This document shows positions 19,555 to 28,484 of a stretch of 64,000 nt of DNA, piece by piece. Where the stretch lies: positions 1,440,110 through 1,504,109 of the forward strand of contig NZ_VLLG01000003.1 of NCBI RefSeq assembly GCF_007830125.1, given 5' to 3'. The position numbers and the translations under genes are program-made. A model generated the notes under the pieces. It was not told where the DNA came from. It made no database searches and was given only the letters and a program-made list of their open reading frames with translations. Every line of letters starts with the position of its first letter. The stretch's first letter is position 1. The stretch comes from Chitinophaga japonensis. GTDB lineage: Bacteria; Bacteroidota; Bacteroidia; Chitinophagales; Chitinophagaceae.

Positions 19555-22476
19555 ATGATACAACGTAGCACCTTACTGGTATTCTTTATACTGGCCGCAG
19601 CGCCCGCGCTGTGGGCGCAGGACCTTTCGTTAAAAGGCATACTGCAGGACGGACAGGAAAAGTTTCCCCTGCCCGGCGCCACGGTAAAGCTTACGGCTGC
19701 AGGCGATACCAGCCGGGTGGCCGGCATGGTGACTGATGCCCGGGGCGCATTTACCTTTGAGCACCTGTCACCGCAGGTATACCGGCTTACCGTGTCCTTC
19801 CTGGGCTATAAGGAAATGACCCGGACCATCCGCCTGGGGCCGGGCACGCAGGACGCCGGCATACTGTACCTGGAAAGAGGGTCCACTACCCTGAAAAGCG
19901 TTACGGTGGAGGGCCTTATCCCGCCTGTGCAGCAGAAGGGCGATACGCTTTCCTACAACGCCAGCGCGTATAAAACCAACCCGGACGCCACCGCCGAAGA
20001 CCTGGTGAAGAAGATGCCGGGCATTACCGTGGAAGGTGGGACCGTAAAAGCCCAGGGCGAAGATGTGAAGAAAGTGCTGCTGGACGGCAAGGAATATTTC
20101 GGGGAAGACGCTACCCTGGCCTTGCGCAACCTGCCTTCCGAAGTGATAGACAAGATAGAGGTGTTTGACAAGCTGAGCGACCAGGCGCAGTTTACCGGCT
20201 TTGATGACGGCAATACCTCCAAGACCATCAACATTGTAACGCGGGGCGGTATACGAAATTCACAGTTCGGGAAAGTGTTTGCCGGCTATGGCACGGACGA
20301 CCGTTATATGGCAGGCGGCAACATCAGCCTGTTCAACGGCGACCGGCGGATCTCCATCATCGGACTGGCGAACAACATTAACCAGCAGAACTTCGCCACC
20401 CAGGACCTGCTGGGCGCGATCAGCAACAGCAGCGGCGGCCGGCGCATGCGTGGCGGTGGTGGCCGTGGCGGCTTTGGCGGCGGCGCGGCCGGCAATTTCC
20501 TGGTAGGGCAGCAGGACGGCATCACCAGGACCAATTCCTTCGGTATCAATTTTTCCGACCAGTGGGGCGAAAAGGTATCCGTGAGCGGCAGCTATTTTTT
20601 TAACAACACCAACAACCAGAACGACCAGTTGACCAACCGGGAAACCTTCCTCAGCGCCGATTCCAGCCAGTTCTATGATGAAAAGCAATTGACGGACAAT
20701 ACCAATTACAACCACCGCATCAACCTGCGTATTGAATATAAGATAGACTCCGCCAACATGCTGATCTTTACGCCCGGCGTGAGCTTTCAAAAGTATGACG
20801 CTTTTTCGCAGACCAACGGGATCAACTCCTTTGCGGATGGCAGCCTGCTGAGCCGCTCGGACAATTTGCAGACCAGCAATACATCCGGCTTTAATGCCAA
20901 TAACGGCATCCTGTTCCGTCATGCCTTCCCTAAAAGAGGCAGGACCATTTCCCTGGGGCTGAACTTCAGCGCCAATGACAAGGACGGGCAGCGCAACGTG
21001 GAAGCGTTCAATACCTATTATAAGGGGCAGACGGGCCTGGACGATTCCACCCGGCAGCAGTCCAGCCCGCAAAGCAACGGCTACCAGCTCTCGGCCAACA
21101 TTGCCTATACGGAGCCGGTGGGCAGGAGCGGTCAGTTGCAGGTGAACTACAACCCGAGCTGGTCAAAGAACAACGCGGACCAGCAAACCTTTTTGTTTGA
21201 CGATGCCAGCGGCAAGTACGCGATACCGGATACCAGCCTGTCCAACGTGTTTGACAACACCTACCAGGCGCAGCGCGCGGGCCTTACCTACCGGGTGGGC
21301 AACCGGGACAAAATGTTGGCCCTGGGACTGTCTTACCAGTATTCTGAGCTGAACAGCAACCAGGTGTTCCCGCTTAGCACTACCGTGCACCGCACCTTCA
21401 GCAACCTGCTGCCCAATGCCATGATGCATTACCGGTTTTCCACCAACAGCCGCCTGCGCCTGATCTACCGGGCCTCTACCAGTGAGCCCTCTATCAGCCA
21501 GTTGCAAAACGTGATCAATAACAGCAACCCGCTGTTCATCTCCACCGGTAACCCAGACCTGCAGCAACAGTCCACGCACCTGCTGATCAGCCGTTACAGC
21601 TTTACCAATCCCGGCAAGGGGCTGAGCTTCTTTGCCAATGTATTCCTGCAGAACACGCAGGACTACGTGAGCAACGCCACCTATGTGGCATCGCAGGACT
21701 CCGTACTAACGCCTACGGTTACCCTGTACCGGGGATCGCAGTTGTCCAAGCCCATCAACGTGGATGGCTACTGGAGCGTGCGCTCCTTCCTGACCTTTGG
21801 CGTGCCGCTGCAGTTCATCAAGACCAACCTGAACTGGAATGCCGGCTTTACCTGGGCGCGCACGCCGGGCGTCATCAACAATGTGATGAACACGGCCAAC
21901 AGCTACAACTATAACCTGGGCGCCGTGTTTTCCAGCAATATCAGTGAATACGTAGACTTCACCGTTTCGTATTCCGCTAATTTCAATGACCTGAAGAACA
22001 GCATACAGCCTACGCTGAACAATACCTATTTCTCCCAGGCCGCCGGCCTGCGGCTGAACCTGTTGTCGAAGAACGGCTGGGTGTTCTCCAACGACCTCAC
22101 CAACCAGTTGTACAGCGGCCTTACAGACGGGTTCAACCAGCAGTACTGGCTGTGGAATGTGAGCGCCGGTAAGAAGTTCCTGAAAGGGCAGCGTGGAGAG
22201 CTGCGGGTAAGCGTATTTGACCTGCTGAACCAGAACCGCAGCATTACGCGCACCAATACGGAGACCTATGTGGAGGATGTGCAGACGCAGGTGTTGCAGC
22301 AGTACTTTATGCTTACATTTACTTATAAGATAAAGAACTTCAAGACCAATAAAGCAGCTTCGGAACCGGAAGGGGATGAGGAAAGGTTCCGCCGCCCTGA
22401 CGGGCTGTTCCGCAGGCCGGGCGAAGGGCCGCCTCCCGGGATGATGAGACCGGGCGGAGGAGCGGGAATGCCATAA
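19555..22476 (+). CDS. Outer-membrane beta-barrel receptor with carboxypeptidase-regulatory-like N-domain
   Basis: The 973-residue protein has a signal peptide (LLVFFILAAAPALWAQ), a CarboxypepD_reg-like beta domain (about residues 25-115), a plug-like domain (VTVEGLIPPVQQKGDTLSY... and EDLVKKMPGITVEGG) and a long beta-barrel ending in a proline- and glycine-rich tail. It belongs to the TonB-dependent-receptor-like 'outer membrane beta-barrel' family that imports or exports ligands at the outer membrane. A Gly/Arg-rich loop (RRMRGGGGRGGFGGG) sits early in the barrel. ATG 19537 is also in frame; 19555 gives the cleaner signal peptide. It lies 11 bases before the ECF sigma gene. Confidence 0.85.
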   Translation: MIQRSTLLVFFILAAAPALWAQDLSLKGILQDGQEKFPLPGATVKLTAAGDTSRVAGMVTDARGAFTFEHLSPQVYRLTVSFLGYKEMTRTIRLGPGTQDAGILYLERGSTTLKSVTVEGLIPPVQQKGDTLSYNASAYKTNPDATAEDLVKKMPGITVEGGTVKAQGEDVKKVLLDGKEYFGEDATLALRNLPSEVIDKIEVFDKLSDQAQFTGFDDGNTSKTINIVTRGGIRNSQFGKVFAGYGTDDRYMAGGNISLFNGDRRISIIGLANNINQQNFATQDLLGAISNSSGGRRMRGGGGRGGFGGGAAGNFLVGQQDGITRTNSFGINFSDQWGEKVSVSGSYFFNNTNNQNDQLTNRETFLSADSSQFYDEKQLTDNTNYNHRINLRIEYKIDSANMLIFTPGVSFQKYDAFSQTNGINSFADGSLLSRSDNLQTSNTSGFNANNGILFRHAFPKRGRTISLGLNFSANDKDGQRNVEAFNTYYKGQTGLDDSTRQQSSPQSNGYQLSANIAYTEPVGRSGQLQVNYNPSWSKNNADQQTFLFDDASGKYAIPDTSLSNVFDNTYQAQRAGLTYRVGNRDKMLALGLSYQYSELNSNQVFPLSTTVHRTFSNLLPNAMMHYRFSTNSRLRLIYRASTSEPSISQLQNVINNSNPLFISTGNPDLQQQSTHLLISRYSFTNPGKGLSFFANVFLQNTQDYVSNATYVASQDSVLTPTVTLYRGSQLSKPINVDGYWSVRSFLTFGVPLQFIKTNLNWNAGFTWARTPGVINNVMNTANSYNYNLGAVFSSNISEYVDFTVSYSANFNDLKNSIQPTLNNTYFSQAAGLRLNLLSKNGWVFSNDLTNQLYSGLTDGFNQQYWLWNVSAGKKFLKGQRGELRVSVFDLLNQNRSITRTNTETYVEDVQTQVLQQYFMLTFTYKIKNFKTNKAASEPEGDEERFRRPDGLFRRPGEGPPPGMMRPGGGAGMP

Positions 22477-22487
22477 AGTAGTCAAAA

Positions 22488-23081
22488 TTGAGCAATTTGA
22501 ACAGGTTCACGGATCAGCATTTAACGGAAGCGCTAAAACAGGGTGATGCAACCGCTTTTAAAGAGCTGGTGGAAACCTTCCGGGACATGGTGTACAATAC
22601 GGCGTTGGGCATTATCCAGCACGAAGCGGACGCGGAAGATGTAGCGCAGGAAGTATTTGTACAGGTGTACCAGTCCATCGGCACTTTCCGGGGAGAGGCA
22701 AAGCTCTCTACCTGGCTGTACCGCATTGCAGTGACCAAAGCGCTGGATCATGTGAAGAAGCAGCACAGGAAAAAGCGCTGGGCCGTGGTGTACAGCCTGT
22801 TTGGCGAGCAGCAGGAAACAGTGGCCGCTGCAGCGGACTTTCATCATCCCGGCGTATTGCTGGACAATAAGGAAAGGGCGGCCGTGCTGTTCAAAGCGCT
22901 GGAGCAGTTGCCGGACCGGCAAAAGGCGGTATTTGTGCTGCATAAGCTGGAAGGGTTGCCCGCGAAGGAGATCGGAGAGGTGATGCAGATGAGCCAGGCC
23001 ACTATAGAAGGCCTGCTGCACCGGGCGCGGAACAACCTGCGGAAACTGCTGGAAAAATATTACAGGAATGAGCAGGAATAG
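22488..23081 (+). CDS. ECF-type RNA polymerase sigma factor
   Basis: The 197-residue product shows sigma-70 region 2 (DMVYNTALGIIQHEADAED and AEDVAQEVFVQVYQSIGTF, then STWLYRIAVTKALD) and region 4 (LPDRQKAVFVLHKLEGLPAKEIGEVM with the HTH MSQATIEGLLHRAR). It directs RNA polymerase to a specific regulon, probably envelope-stress or uptake genes. No ATG or GTG start is available before region 2: an in-frame stop lies just upstream, so TTG 22488 (or TTG 22497) must start it. It sits between the receptor gene and a membrane-anchored small protein that may be its anti-sigma partner. Confidence 0.88.
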   Translation: MSNLNRFTDQHLTEALKQGDATAFKELVETFRDMVYNTALGIIQHEADAEDVAQEVFVQVYQSIGTFRGEAKLSTWLYRIAVTKALDHVKKQHRKKRWAVVYSLFGEQQETVAAAADFHHPGVLLDNKERAAVLFKALEQLPDRQKAVFVLHKLEGLPAKEIGEVMQMSQATIEGLLHRARNNLRKLLEKYYRNEQE

Positions 23082-23128
23082 CAAAGGTTTTGACAGGAAA
23101 AAACGTCTAATGAACAGGAGGCGGGAGA

Positions 23129-23177
23129 TAGGAAGTAGGAAGTAGGAAGTAGGAAGTAGGAGGTAAGAAGTAGGATA
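23129..23177. repeat. Tandem heptamer repeat (TAGGAAG)
   Basis: Four perfect copies of TAGGAAG (23129-23156) are followed by three degenerate ones (TAGGAGG, TAAGAAG, TAGGATA). The array lies between the sigma-factor stop and the GTG start of the next operon gene. The units are purine-rich and Shine-Dalgarno-like. Confidence 0.9.
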
Positions 23178-23200
23178 GAGGACGATATAAAAAAAAAGTC

Positions 23201-23536
23201 GTGAAAAAGAAAGACAAACAACAGGAAATAGAGGCGATTATGCGCAGCCTGGATGGCGCCGGCAGGGCCAGCGCGGGGGATTTCTTCTTTACCCGCCTGC
23301 AGACCCGTTTGCAACAGAAAAGCAGTAGCGCCTGGGAGCGCGCTACGGGCTGGATAGCCCGTCCCGCAGTGGCCATTACCGGGCTGCTCCTCATCCTGCT
23401 GCTGAACAGCATTATCGTGGTGCGCCAGGTCGAAAAGCTGGCGGACGGCACGGACCAGGCATCGCTGCAGGCATTTGCAGAGGAGTACCGCCTGGAGGTG
23501 CCCACTTTTTATGACAACACTGATAAAACGGAGTGA
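23201..23536 (+). CDS. Small single-pass membrane protein, possible anti-sigma factor
   Basis: The 111-residue protein has a charged cytoplasmic N-part (about 50 residues), one membrane segment (residues ~53-75, AVAITGLLLILLLNSIIVV) and a short outer tail. No HxxxCxxC zinc motif is visible, so it is not a classical ZAS anti-sigma factor. Its position directly after an ECF sigma gene and before Spy-like genes suggests a membrane-tethered regulator; this is inference from context. The start is GTG 23201, as no ATG is available near the N-terminus. It ends 2 bases before the next start. Confidence 0.6.
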   Translation: MKKKDKQQEIEAIMRSLDGAGRASAGDFFFTRLQTRLQQKSSSAWERATGWIARPAVAITGLLLILLLNSIIVVRQVEKLADGTDQASLQAFAEEYRLEVPTFYDNTDKTE

Positions 23537-23538
23537 CA

Positions 23539-24051
23539 ATGGCCATAGCTAAAAACAAGGTATTACTGATCATAGTGGGCGTGCTGCTGCTGACCAATAT
23601 CGGCATGCTGCTGTTCTTCCTGAACCTGAAATCGCCCGGCGGGCGCTTTACGCGCAACATAAAGGGAAGGCAGGTTTTTGTGAAGGTACTGGAGGAGAAA
23701 GTGGGATTCTCCCCCCAGCAGGTAAATGCCTACCAGGAGCTGCGCAGCCGGCACTGGACCAAAATGAGGCCGCTGATGACCGATATGCGCAATGCCAAGG
23801 ACAGCTTTTACCGGATGCTGTACCGGCCGGAGGCAACGGATTCCGCGCTGCAAAACGCGGCGGCGCTTATCGGGCGCAGGCAGGCGGCCATTGACCTGCA
23901 AACGTTCCATCATTTCCAGCAGGTGCGCAACCTGTGCAACGCTTCCCAGCGGCCGGCATTTGACTCGCTGATACACCAGGTGGTGTACAAGATGTCCGCA
24001 CCATTCCGCCGGGACCGTGACAGCCTGCGTATCCGCCGGATACGGAGGTAA
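23539..24051 (+). CDS. Membrane-anchored Spy/CpxP-like periplasmic sensor protein
   Basis: The 170-residue product has an uncleaved N-terminal membrane segment (VLLIIVGVLLLTNIGMLLFFL) and a helical periplasmic part with VGFSPQQVNAYQELRSRHW and a second helix region. This matches the 'periplasmic heavy-metal sensor' branch of the Spy/CpxP/CnrX fold by pattern. In such operons it senses envelope stress or metal and feeds the sigma factor; that role is inferred. ATG 23539 begins just after the preceding TGA. Confidence 0.65.
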   Translation: MAIAKNKVLLIIVGVLLLTNIGMLLFFLNLKSPGGRFTRNIKGRQVFVKVLEEKVGFSPQQVNAYQELRSRHWTKMRPLMTDMRNAKDSFYRMLYRPEATDSALQNAAALIGRRQAAIDLQTFHHFQQVRNLCNASQRPAFDSLIHQVVYKMSAPFRRDRDSLRIRRIRR

Positions 24052-24098
24052 TGCTTCAACATGTTTTCCGTCATTTATTTACAATAAACATTACAATC

Positions 24099-24488
24099 AT
24101 GAAAAACAGGATCTTTTTAGCACTGGCCTTTTTACTGGCAGGCCATATGACCATCCAGGCGCAGGGCGGTATGCAGCGCCGTACCGTGGAAGAAAGGGTA
24201 AAGATGACCATGGACAAAATGACGCCCGAACTGTCCCTGAAGGAGGACCAGCAAACAAAGTTCAGCGAAGCCTACACCGAGTTCTATAAGAGCATGGACA
24301 AAATGCGGCAGGAAGCCCGCGAAAGCGGCAACCGCCCCGACCGTTCCGCCTTTAAGAAACTGATGGACGACCGCGATGCGAAGATCAAAGGTTTCCTGAG
24401 CGAAGACCAGTACACGAAGTACACCGCAGCGATGGAAGAGATGAGGAAGGACCGTGGCGGCCGCGGTGGCGGTGGGCGGCAGCGGTAA
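24099..24488 (+). CDS. Exported Spy/CpxP-like protein
   Basis: The 129-residue product has a cleavable signal peptide (MKNRIFLALAFLLAGHMTIQAQ) and a helical, Met/Lys-rich mature part with TPELSLKEDQQTKFSEAY and FLSEDQYTKY, which recalls LTxxQ-type repeats. It ends in a Gly/Arg-rich tail. It is the last gene of the sigma-factor cluster and ends at a bidirectional terminator. A periplasmic chaperone or stress-sensing role is inferred. The open frame to 24051 is only upstream sequence; ATG 24099 starts the signal peptide. Confidence 0.7.
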   Translation: MKNRIFLALAFLLAGHMTIQAQGGMQRRTVEERVKMTMDKMTPELSLKEDQQTKFSEAYTEFYKSMDKMRQEARESGNRPDRSAFKKLMDDRDAKIKGFLSEDQYTKYTAAMEEMRKDRGGRGGGGRQR

Positions 24489-24507
24489 TTTAATGTGCTG
24501 ACGTGCG

Positions 24508-24539
24508 ATGTGCAGGTGAAAGGAAATTCACCTGCACAT
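24508..24539. terminator. Bidirectional terminator between convergent genes
   Basis: Perfect 13-bp stem with a 6-base loop between the Spy-like stop (24488) and the lipase stop (24547). The stem contains the TGCACAT/ATGTGCA word shared with other intergenic palindromes of this window. Confidence 0.8.
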
Positions 24540-24546
24540 TTGCATA

Positions 24547-25281
24547 TTAGTCCATCTTGTATTGTTGTTTCAGCAGGTACAGATAAGGCGGGAACATGTG
24601 ATGCACAAAAACATTTTTGCCATCGTAAGGGAATTGCTCATCATAGTCCTTGCCGGCGTAGAGTATGACCGGTGAGCCGGCCGGCATATAGTGGTGGCTG
24701 TTCACAAAATCCGGCCTGGCATATCCCGGCACGGACTTACGCACCTGTTTATAGGCCAGTTTTCCCAGTATCCGCTGCATGCGGCGGCTGGCCCTCCTGG
24801 AAGCGCGGTTGAGCCGCCCATACATATAGTTGATGGCCAGGCGCGCCATGAGCTTTTGCTGGCGGGTCCGTTTCTTTACATCCGCAAATGGATTGACCGC
24901 CGTAAAATCGCTGGTGGTCTGCAATGAAAAGGGCGTTTCCGGCACCCAGTCCCGGGTGCTCACTACCCTGAAACCCCATCCTCCCCGGGTAATATAATCA
25001 AAGTCATACGCGTAGTACAGGTTCCCCGGTTTGGGCGCCGCGCTGCAATAGGTCTTGAAGACAATGTCCTTCGGAAATGCGGGATCATCCATGTATTGCA
25101 GGTAAGAGCGCAGCAGGAACGCAATGGCGCCACCCTGGCTATGCCCGATGATGATGAATGCGCGCACGCCTTTGCCGTAGTATTCCTTTATTTTAGCCAC
25201 TATATCCGGGGCCATGGAGGCCAGGCCCAGCAGCCAGCCGGCCATACAGACGGCCAGGAAGCATTTGGGTAAGCGCATCAT
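24547..25281 (-). CDS. Lipase class 3-like alpha/beta hydrolase, apparently N-terminally shortened
   Basis: The 244-residue protein carries the nucleophile motif GHSQGG, followed by CSAAPKPGN and a C-terminal His-bearing region (FVHHMFPPYLYL). This is the lipase/esterase class 3-like family. The nucleophile Ser lies only at about residue 48; family members I remember from Bacteroidota have 100 or more residues before it (first beta strands, oxyanion hole). Here a signal-like start (RLPKCFLAVCMAGWLLGLA) runs almost straight into the nucleophile elbow. I infer an internal deletion, so the product may be inactive. It lies 12 bases after the next upstream minus-strand gene. Confidence 0.7.
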   Translation of the reverse strand: MMRLPKCFLAVCMAGWLLGLASMAPDIVAKIKEYYGKGVRAFIIIGHSQGGAIAFLLRSYLQYMDDPAFPKDIVFKTYCSAAPKPGNLYYAYDFDYITRGGWGFRVVSTRDWVPETPFSLQTTSDFTAVNPFADVKKRTRQQKLMARLAINYMYGRLNRASRRASRRMQRILGKLAYKQVRKSVPGYARPDFVNSHHYMPAGSPVILYAGKDYDEQFPYDGKNVFVHHMFPPYLYLLKQQYKMD

Positions 25282-25293
25282 ATATTCAATGAG

Positions 25294-25833
25294 TTATAAC
25301 AGTTTTACCGCTGCATCTTCCCAGTTCAGGATACGGTCATAGCCCTCTATGTGCACATTGTGGTGACCGGTGAACAGGTAGGGCTTACCCCTGAAATGCG
25401 TGAAGTTGCGGGTAAGATCGTCTATCATAATATCCGTTTGCACCAGGCTTTTGTCGCCGCAAAGGCAGAACTGCCGCCAGCCAAGGAAGGGGAAGTGCTC
25501 CATCAGCCACTCGTATTTATCCTTCAGTGAGTTGGGAAACTCCATGGCGGCGGAAACAATGTACAATTTATACTTTTTGTTCAGCTCCTCCAGCACCCGC
25601 TGCGCGTGCGGGAATACGGGCAGGTCCCGGAAAAAGCCGGGCGTGTTCAGGTATTCCAGCACCGTTCCCTTATGGTCTACGGGCAGCGCTTCCGAAAGGG
25701 TTTTGCCCCAGAGCTCTTCCTCGGAGAATACTTTACCATAATCACGGTAATACCATTCCCGTGCCTTGGTGATCGGGTCTGCAATGGTTTCGTCCATGTC
25801 TATGGCGATAGACAGTGGTGAATGATCCGTCAT
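25294..25833 (-). CDS. HAD-superfamily 5'(3')-nucleotidase, NT5C type
   Basis: The 179-residue protein has the HAD motif I DMDETIAD (nucleophile Asp and acid/base Asp), a hydrophobic strand with VSAAMEFP (motif II Ser), a Lys region and IMIDDLTRNF (acidic motif IV). This pattern fits 5'-nucleotidase C type (deoxyribonucleotidase-like), which dephosphorylates deoxynucleoside monophosphates. It is near a deoxynucleoside kinase gene but not in the same operon. It is cytosolic, with no signal peptide. Confidence 0.8.
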   Translation of the reverse strand: MTDHSPLSIAIDMDETIADPITKAREWYYRDYGKVFSEEELWGKTLSEALPVDHKGTVLEYLNTPGFFRDLPVFPHAQRVLEELNKKYKLYIVSAAMEFPNSLKDKYEWLMEHFPFLGWRQFCLCGDKSLVQTDIMIDDLTRNFTHFRGKPYLFTGHHNVHIEGYDRILNWEDAAVKLL

Positions 25834-25874
25834 AAACAGCTATTAGTGGTTAGATGAACAAATATAGCCAACCC

Positions 25875-28322
25875 TTAATAAACCTGTTCCACTCTACCCA
25901 CGCTGCCATCGGCGCCGATGCCTTCCACCACTACGCGGAAGTGAGTGGTAAAGTCATTGTTATAAAAAGATATTCTGGCCGTGTGCGAAAGGGTATCCAC
26001 CGGCAGGTTCGGGTTCCAGTACAGCGTGAGCCGCTTGTCCGGCAGGGAATGCACCTCCTTGTGCAAGGCATAGTCCGGTGAATAGAACTCCTTCACCACG
26101 GCATAACCCGGCTTCCGGTACAGCTCAAAGCCCCGCATGCTGTCGTCGCCGCCTTCGCCGCCTTTCTTCGTATATACGGCAATAGCGCCGTTAGCGCCGC
26201 CAAACCCGCCCATGAAGGGGGGGCGGAACACTTTCACCATCGCAATATCCGTTACCGGTATACCGCTTAGCATGCTGGCGTCTGAAGGCATTTCGTTGAG
26301 GTACAGGGCCGGGCGGCCGCCGCGCCACATCAGGCTGGGATCATTCAGGTTGCCGGTGATCTGCAGGCCGGCTACGCGCGACTGCAGGTACTGGAAGATG
26401 TTCATGTAGCTGTTGTTCTCCTTCGTCATGTCGAACGTATAGCCGTCGCCGCCGGCAAAGAGCCCGGTGGCGTAGCGTTTTTCCAGGGATTCCTCCTGGC
26501 GTATCTTCCGTTCGGTGATGTTCACTTCCCGCAGGAGAATGGCCCGGCTGCTGATGGAGCGCCTTACCCGGTTGCCGTCATCGGCAGTGGCCAGGTAGTC
26601 CTTCAGCACGCTGTTATCCAGCTTGGGCGGCAGGCGCAGCGGGTAGGCAACGGTAACCGGCGCCGTATTTTCGAAGAAGTGGGTATTGAATTTAACGGTA
26701 ACATCCTTCCAGCGCTTTTGCTGGTCGTTGCCCTGGTAGTATACCAGCGCGGTGTCCAGGAAGGACAGGTTGGGAATGGAGAACTCGCCCATGGCGTTGG
26801 TAGGCGCGGAGGCGATCACCGTGGAGCTGTCTGTTACCTGTTTGATGATGAAATCCACCTTGCCGTTCATGAGCTGGAAGCGCCCGTTGTTGGTAAAGGC
26901 GGTGCCTTTGAGCATGATGCCCTGCTCGTATTCGAAGGGCGTGGACGGGAACTGGTTGTTGAGGATCTGCTGCCAACTGAAGCGCCGCCAGCCGTTTGTC
27001 ATCATCACCAGGTCCAGCGCGTGCAGGGTGGCCTGCGTGGTGTCCCTGAAATACCAGGCCGGGTTGTGGATGTATCCTTTCAGGTCGGAGGTGAGCAGCA
27101 GGTTGGAAACTATGTTGTTCTGGTCCGGGTCCTGCTGCACCAGGTCGGCATCCGTTACGGATACGGACAGGATCGTGGACAGGGAGTCCGGTACTTTCAG
27201 TATCAGTGTGTTTTTGGTGCGTCCTTCCTTGTCCAGGTCCGTTTCCTCAATGTGCAGGGGCAGCAGGTCCATTTTGCGGACAAATGCCAGCCTTTCCGCC
27301 AGCGGCTCGCCGCGCTTGCTGAACAGGGTGAGCTGCATGATGCCGGAAGGCATGTATTGCGTAGGCACAAAGCCGCTGATGCGGCCTTCGGACACTTTCA
27401 GCGGCGCCTTGTACACCAGTTGCTGTCCCATCTGGCCGATGATCACCAGGTCGTCATACGCGGTATCTTCCGGGTTGGCGATCAGCGCCTGGTAGAACAC
27501 GCGCAGCCCGCGGTTGTATACTTTCAGCCCCACGCCGCTGGTTTTCACGGCGGGCAGCTCAAAGGTCTTTTCCTGGCCGTTGGCGGCCTTTACCTGCGCG
27601 CGGTAGGTAGCGCCGGCCGGCGGCGCCAGGTCAAATGCGCCCATGCCGTCATGGATGGTCCTGATCTCCGCTACTTTTTCGCCCTTGCCGTTCTGCACAC
27701 TACCGCTTACGGCTATAGGATAACCGTTCTGATCCACCGCCTTGAAGGCCACCTGGTTGGGCTGCCCCTTGATCAGGTCACCGCCTTCGGGAAAGAACTG
27801 CACGGAGAAGTCCGTTACCCTGGCGCTGTCGCGCGGGGCCGGGTTGTTCTTTCTCGGGTCAAACACTTCTATGGTACGGTAGTACAGGAAATTATGGTCA
27901 AAGTTCAGCATCCAGGAGGTATAGGCCCTGATCTGGTACATGCCGGGCTTCTGTGTTTCCGGCAGGTCTATATTCCCGGCTGCGCCGGCATTGCCCACGG
28001 CGAAGAGCTTCTTTTGCACGAGGGCGCCATTCTTGTCCAGCAGCTCCACGTACAGGTTGGCCGCCCGGGTGTCCGGCAGGCCCTGCAGGGTTAAATAGGC
28101 TTTGAACCACACGGTTTCCCCGGCGGCGTAATAATCTTTATCCAGGTGCAGGTATACCTTTTGCTGCGGGTAACGGCCCGCAAATTCTTCCAGCGCCTGC
28201 ACGATCCTGTCGGACCAGTGATCGGCGGGTTTAAATGTAAAGGCGCACAAAATGATCAGTACACAGGCAGGGAGCCACCACTGCAAACGCAACAGCTTTA
28301 AAAGGGTGCGTAGGTGTTGCAT
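25875..28322 (-). CDS. MG2-domain / TonB-plug-like exported protein
   Basis: The 815-residue protein has a hydrophobic N-terminal segment (PACVLIILCAFTF), then KVYLHLDKDYYAAGETVWFKAYL, typical of the MG2 macroglobulin-like domain of Bacteroidota. Beta-sandwich regions follow, then a plug-like domain with VNITERKIRQEE and NIFQYLQSRVAGLQI, GGRPALYLNEMPSDASML. There is no beta-barrel, so it is not a receptor channel. Function unknown; a periplasmic or surface role is likely. It is separated from the BaiN-type gene by a divergent gap. Confidence 0.75.
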   Translation of the reverse strand: MQHLRTLLKLLRLQWWLPACVLIILCAFTFKPADHWSDRIVQALEEFAGRYPQQKVYLHLDKDYYAAGETVWFKAYLTLQGLPDTRAANLYVELLDKNGALVQKKLFAVGNAGAAGNIDLPETQKPGMYQIRAYTSWMLNFDHNFLYYRTIEVFDPRKNNPAPRDSARVTDFSVQFFPEGGDLIKGQPNQVAFKAVDQNGYPIAVSGSVQNGKGEKVAEIRTIHDGMGAFDLAPPAGATYRAQVKAANGQEKTFELPAVKTSGVGLKVYNRGLRVFYQALIANPEDTAYDDLVIIGQMGQQLVYKAPLKVSEGRISGFVPTQYMPSGIMQLTLFSKRGEPLAERLAFVRKMDLLPLHIEETDLDKEGRTKNTLILKVPDSLSTILSVSVTDADLVQQDPDQNNIVSNLLLTSDLKGYIHNPAWYFRDTTQATLHALDLVMMTNGWRRFSWQQILNNQFPSTPFEYEQGIMLKGTAFTNNGRFQLMNGKVDFIIKQVTDSSTVIASAPTNAMGEFSIPNLSFLDTALVYYQGNDQQKRWKDVTVKFNTHFFENTAPVTVAYPLRLPPKLDNSVLKDYLATADDGNRVRRSISSRAILLREVNITERKIRQEESLEKRYATGLFAGGDGYTFDMTKENNSYMNIFQYLQSRVAGLQITGNLNDPSLMWRGGRPALYLNEMPSDASMLSGIPVTDIAMVKVFRPPFMGGFGGANGAIAVYTKKGGEGGDDSMRGFELYRKPGYAVVKEFYSPDYALHKEVHSLPDKRLTLYWNPNLPVDTLSHTARISFYNNDFTTHFRVVVEGIGADGSVGRVEQVY

Positions 28323-28484
28323 GAAAAAAAATTTAATTCTCGATGGTTTAGCAAATAATGCTGCACAATTTATACAATATAAGAATACGAGGGGTTTACT
28401 TATTATTGCGCATTGGTTTTAAGAAAATTTTAGGATGCTATACAGGCGTGCCTGTTCCTACATCCGCAGGCTGGATATTTTTTT

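Noticed and set aside
24051..24098. Upstream extension of the Spy-like gene
   Set aside because: The signal peptide begins at ATG 24099; the extra 16 residues have no signal character and overlap the stop of the previous gene.
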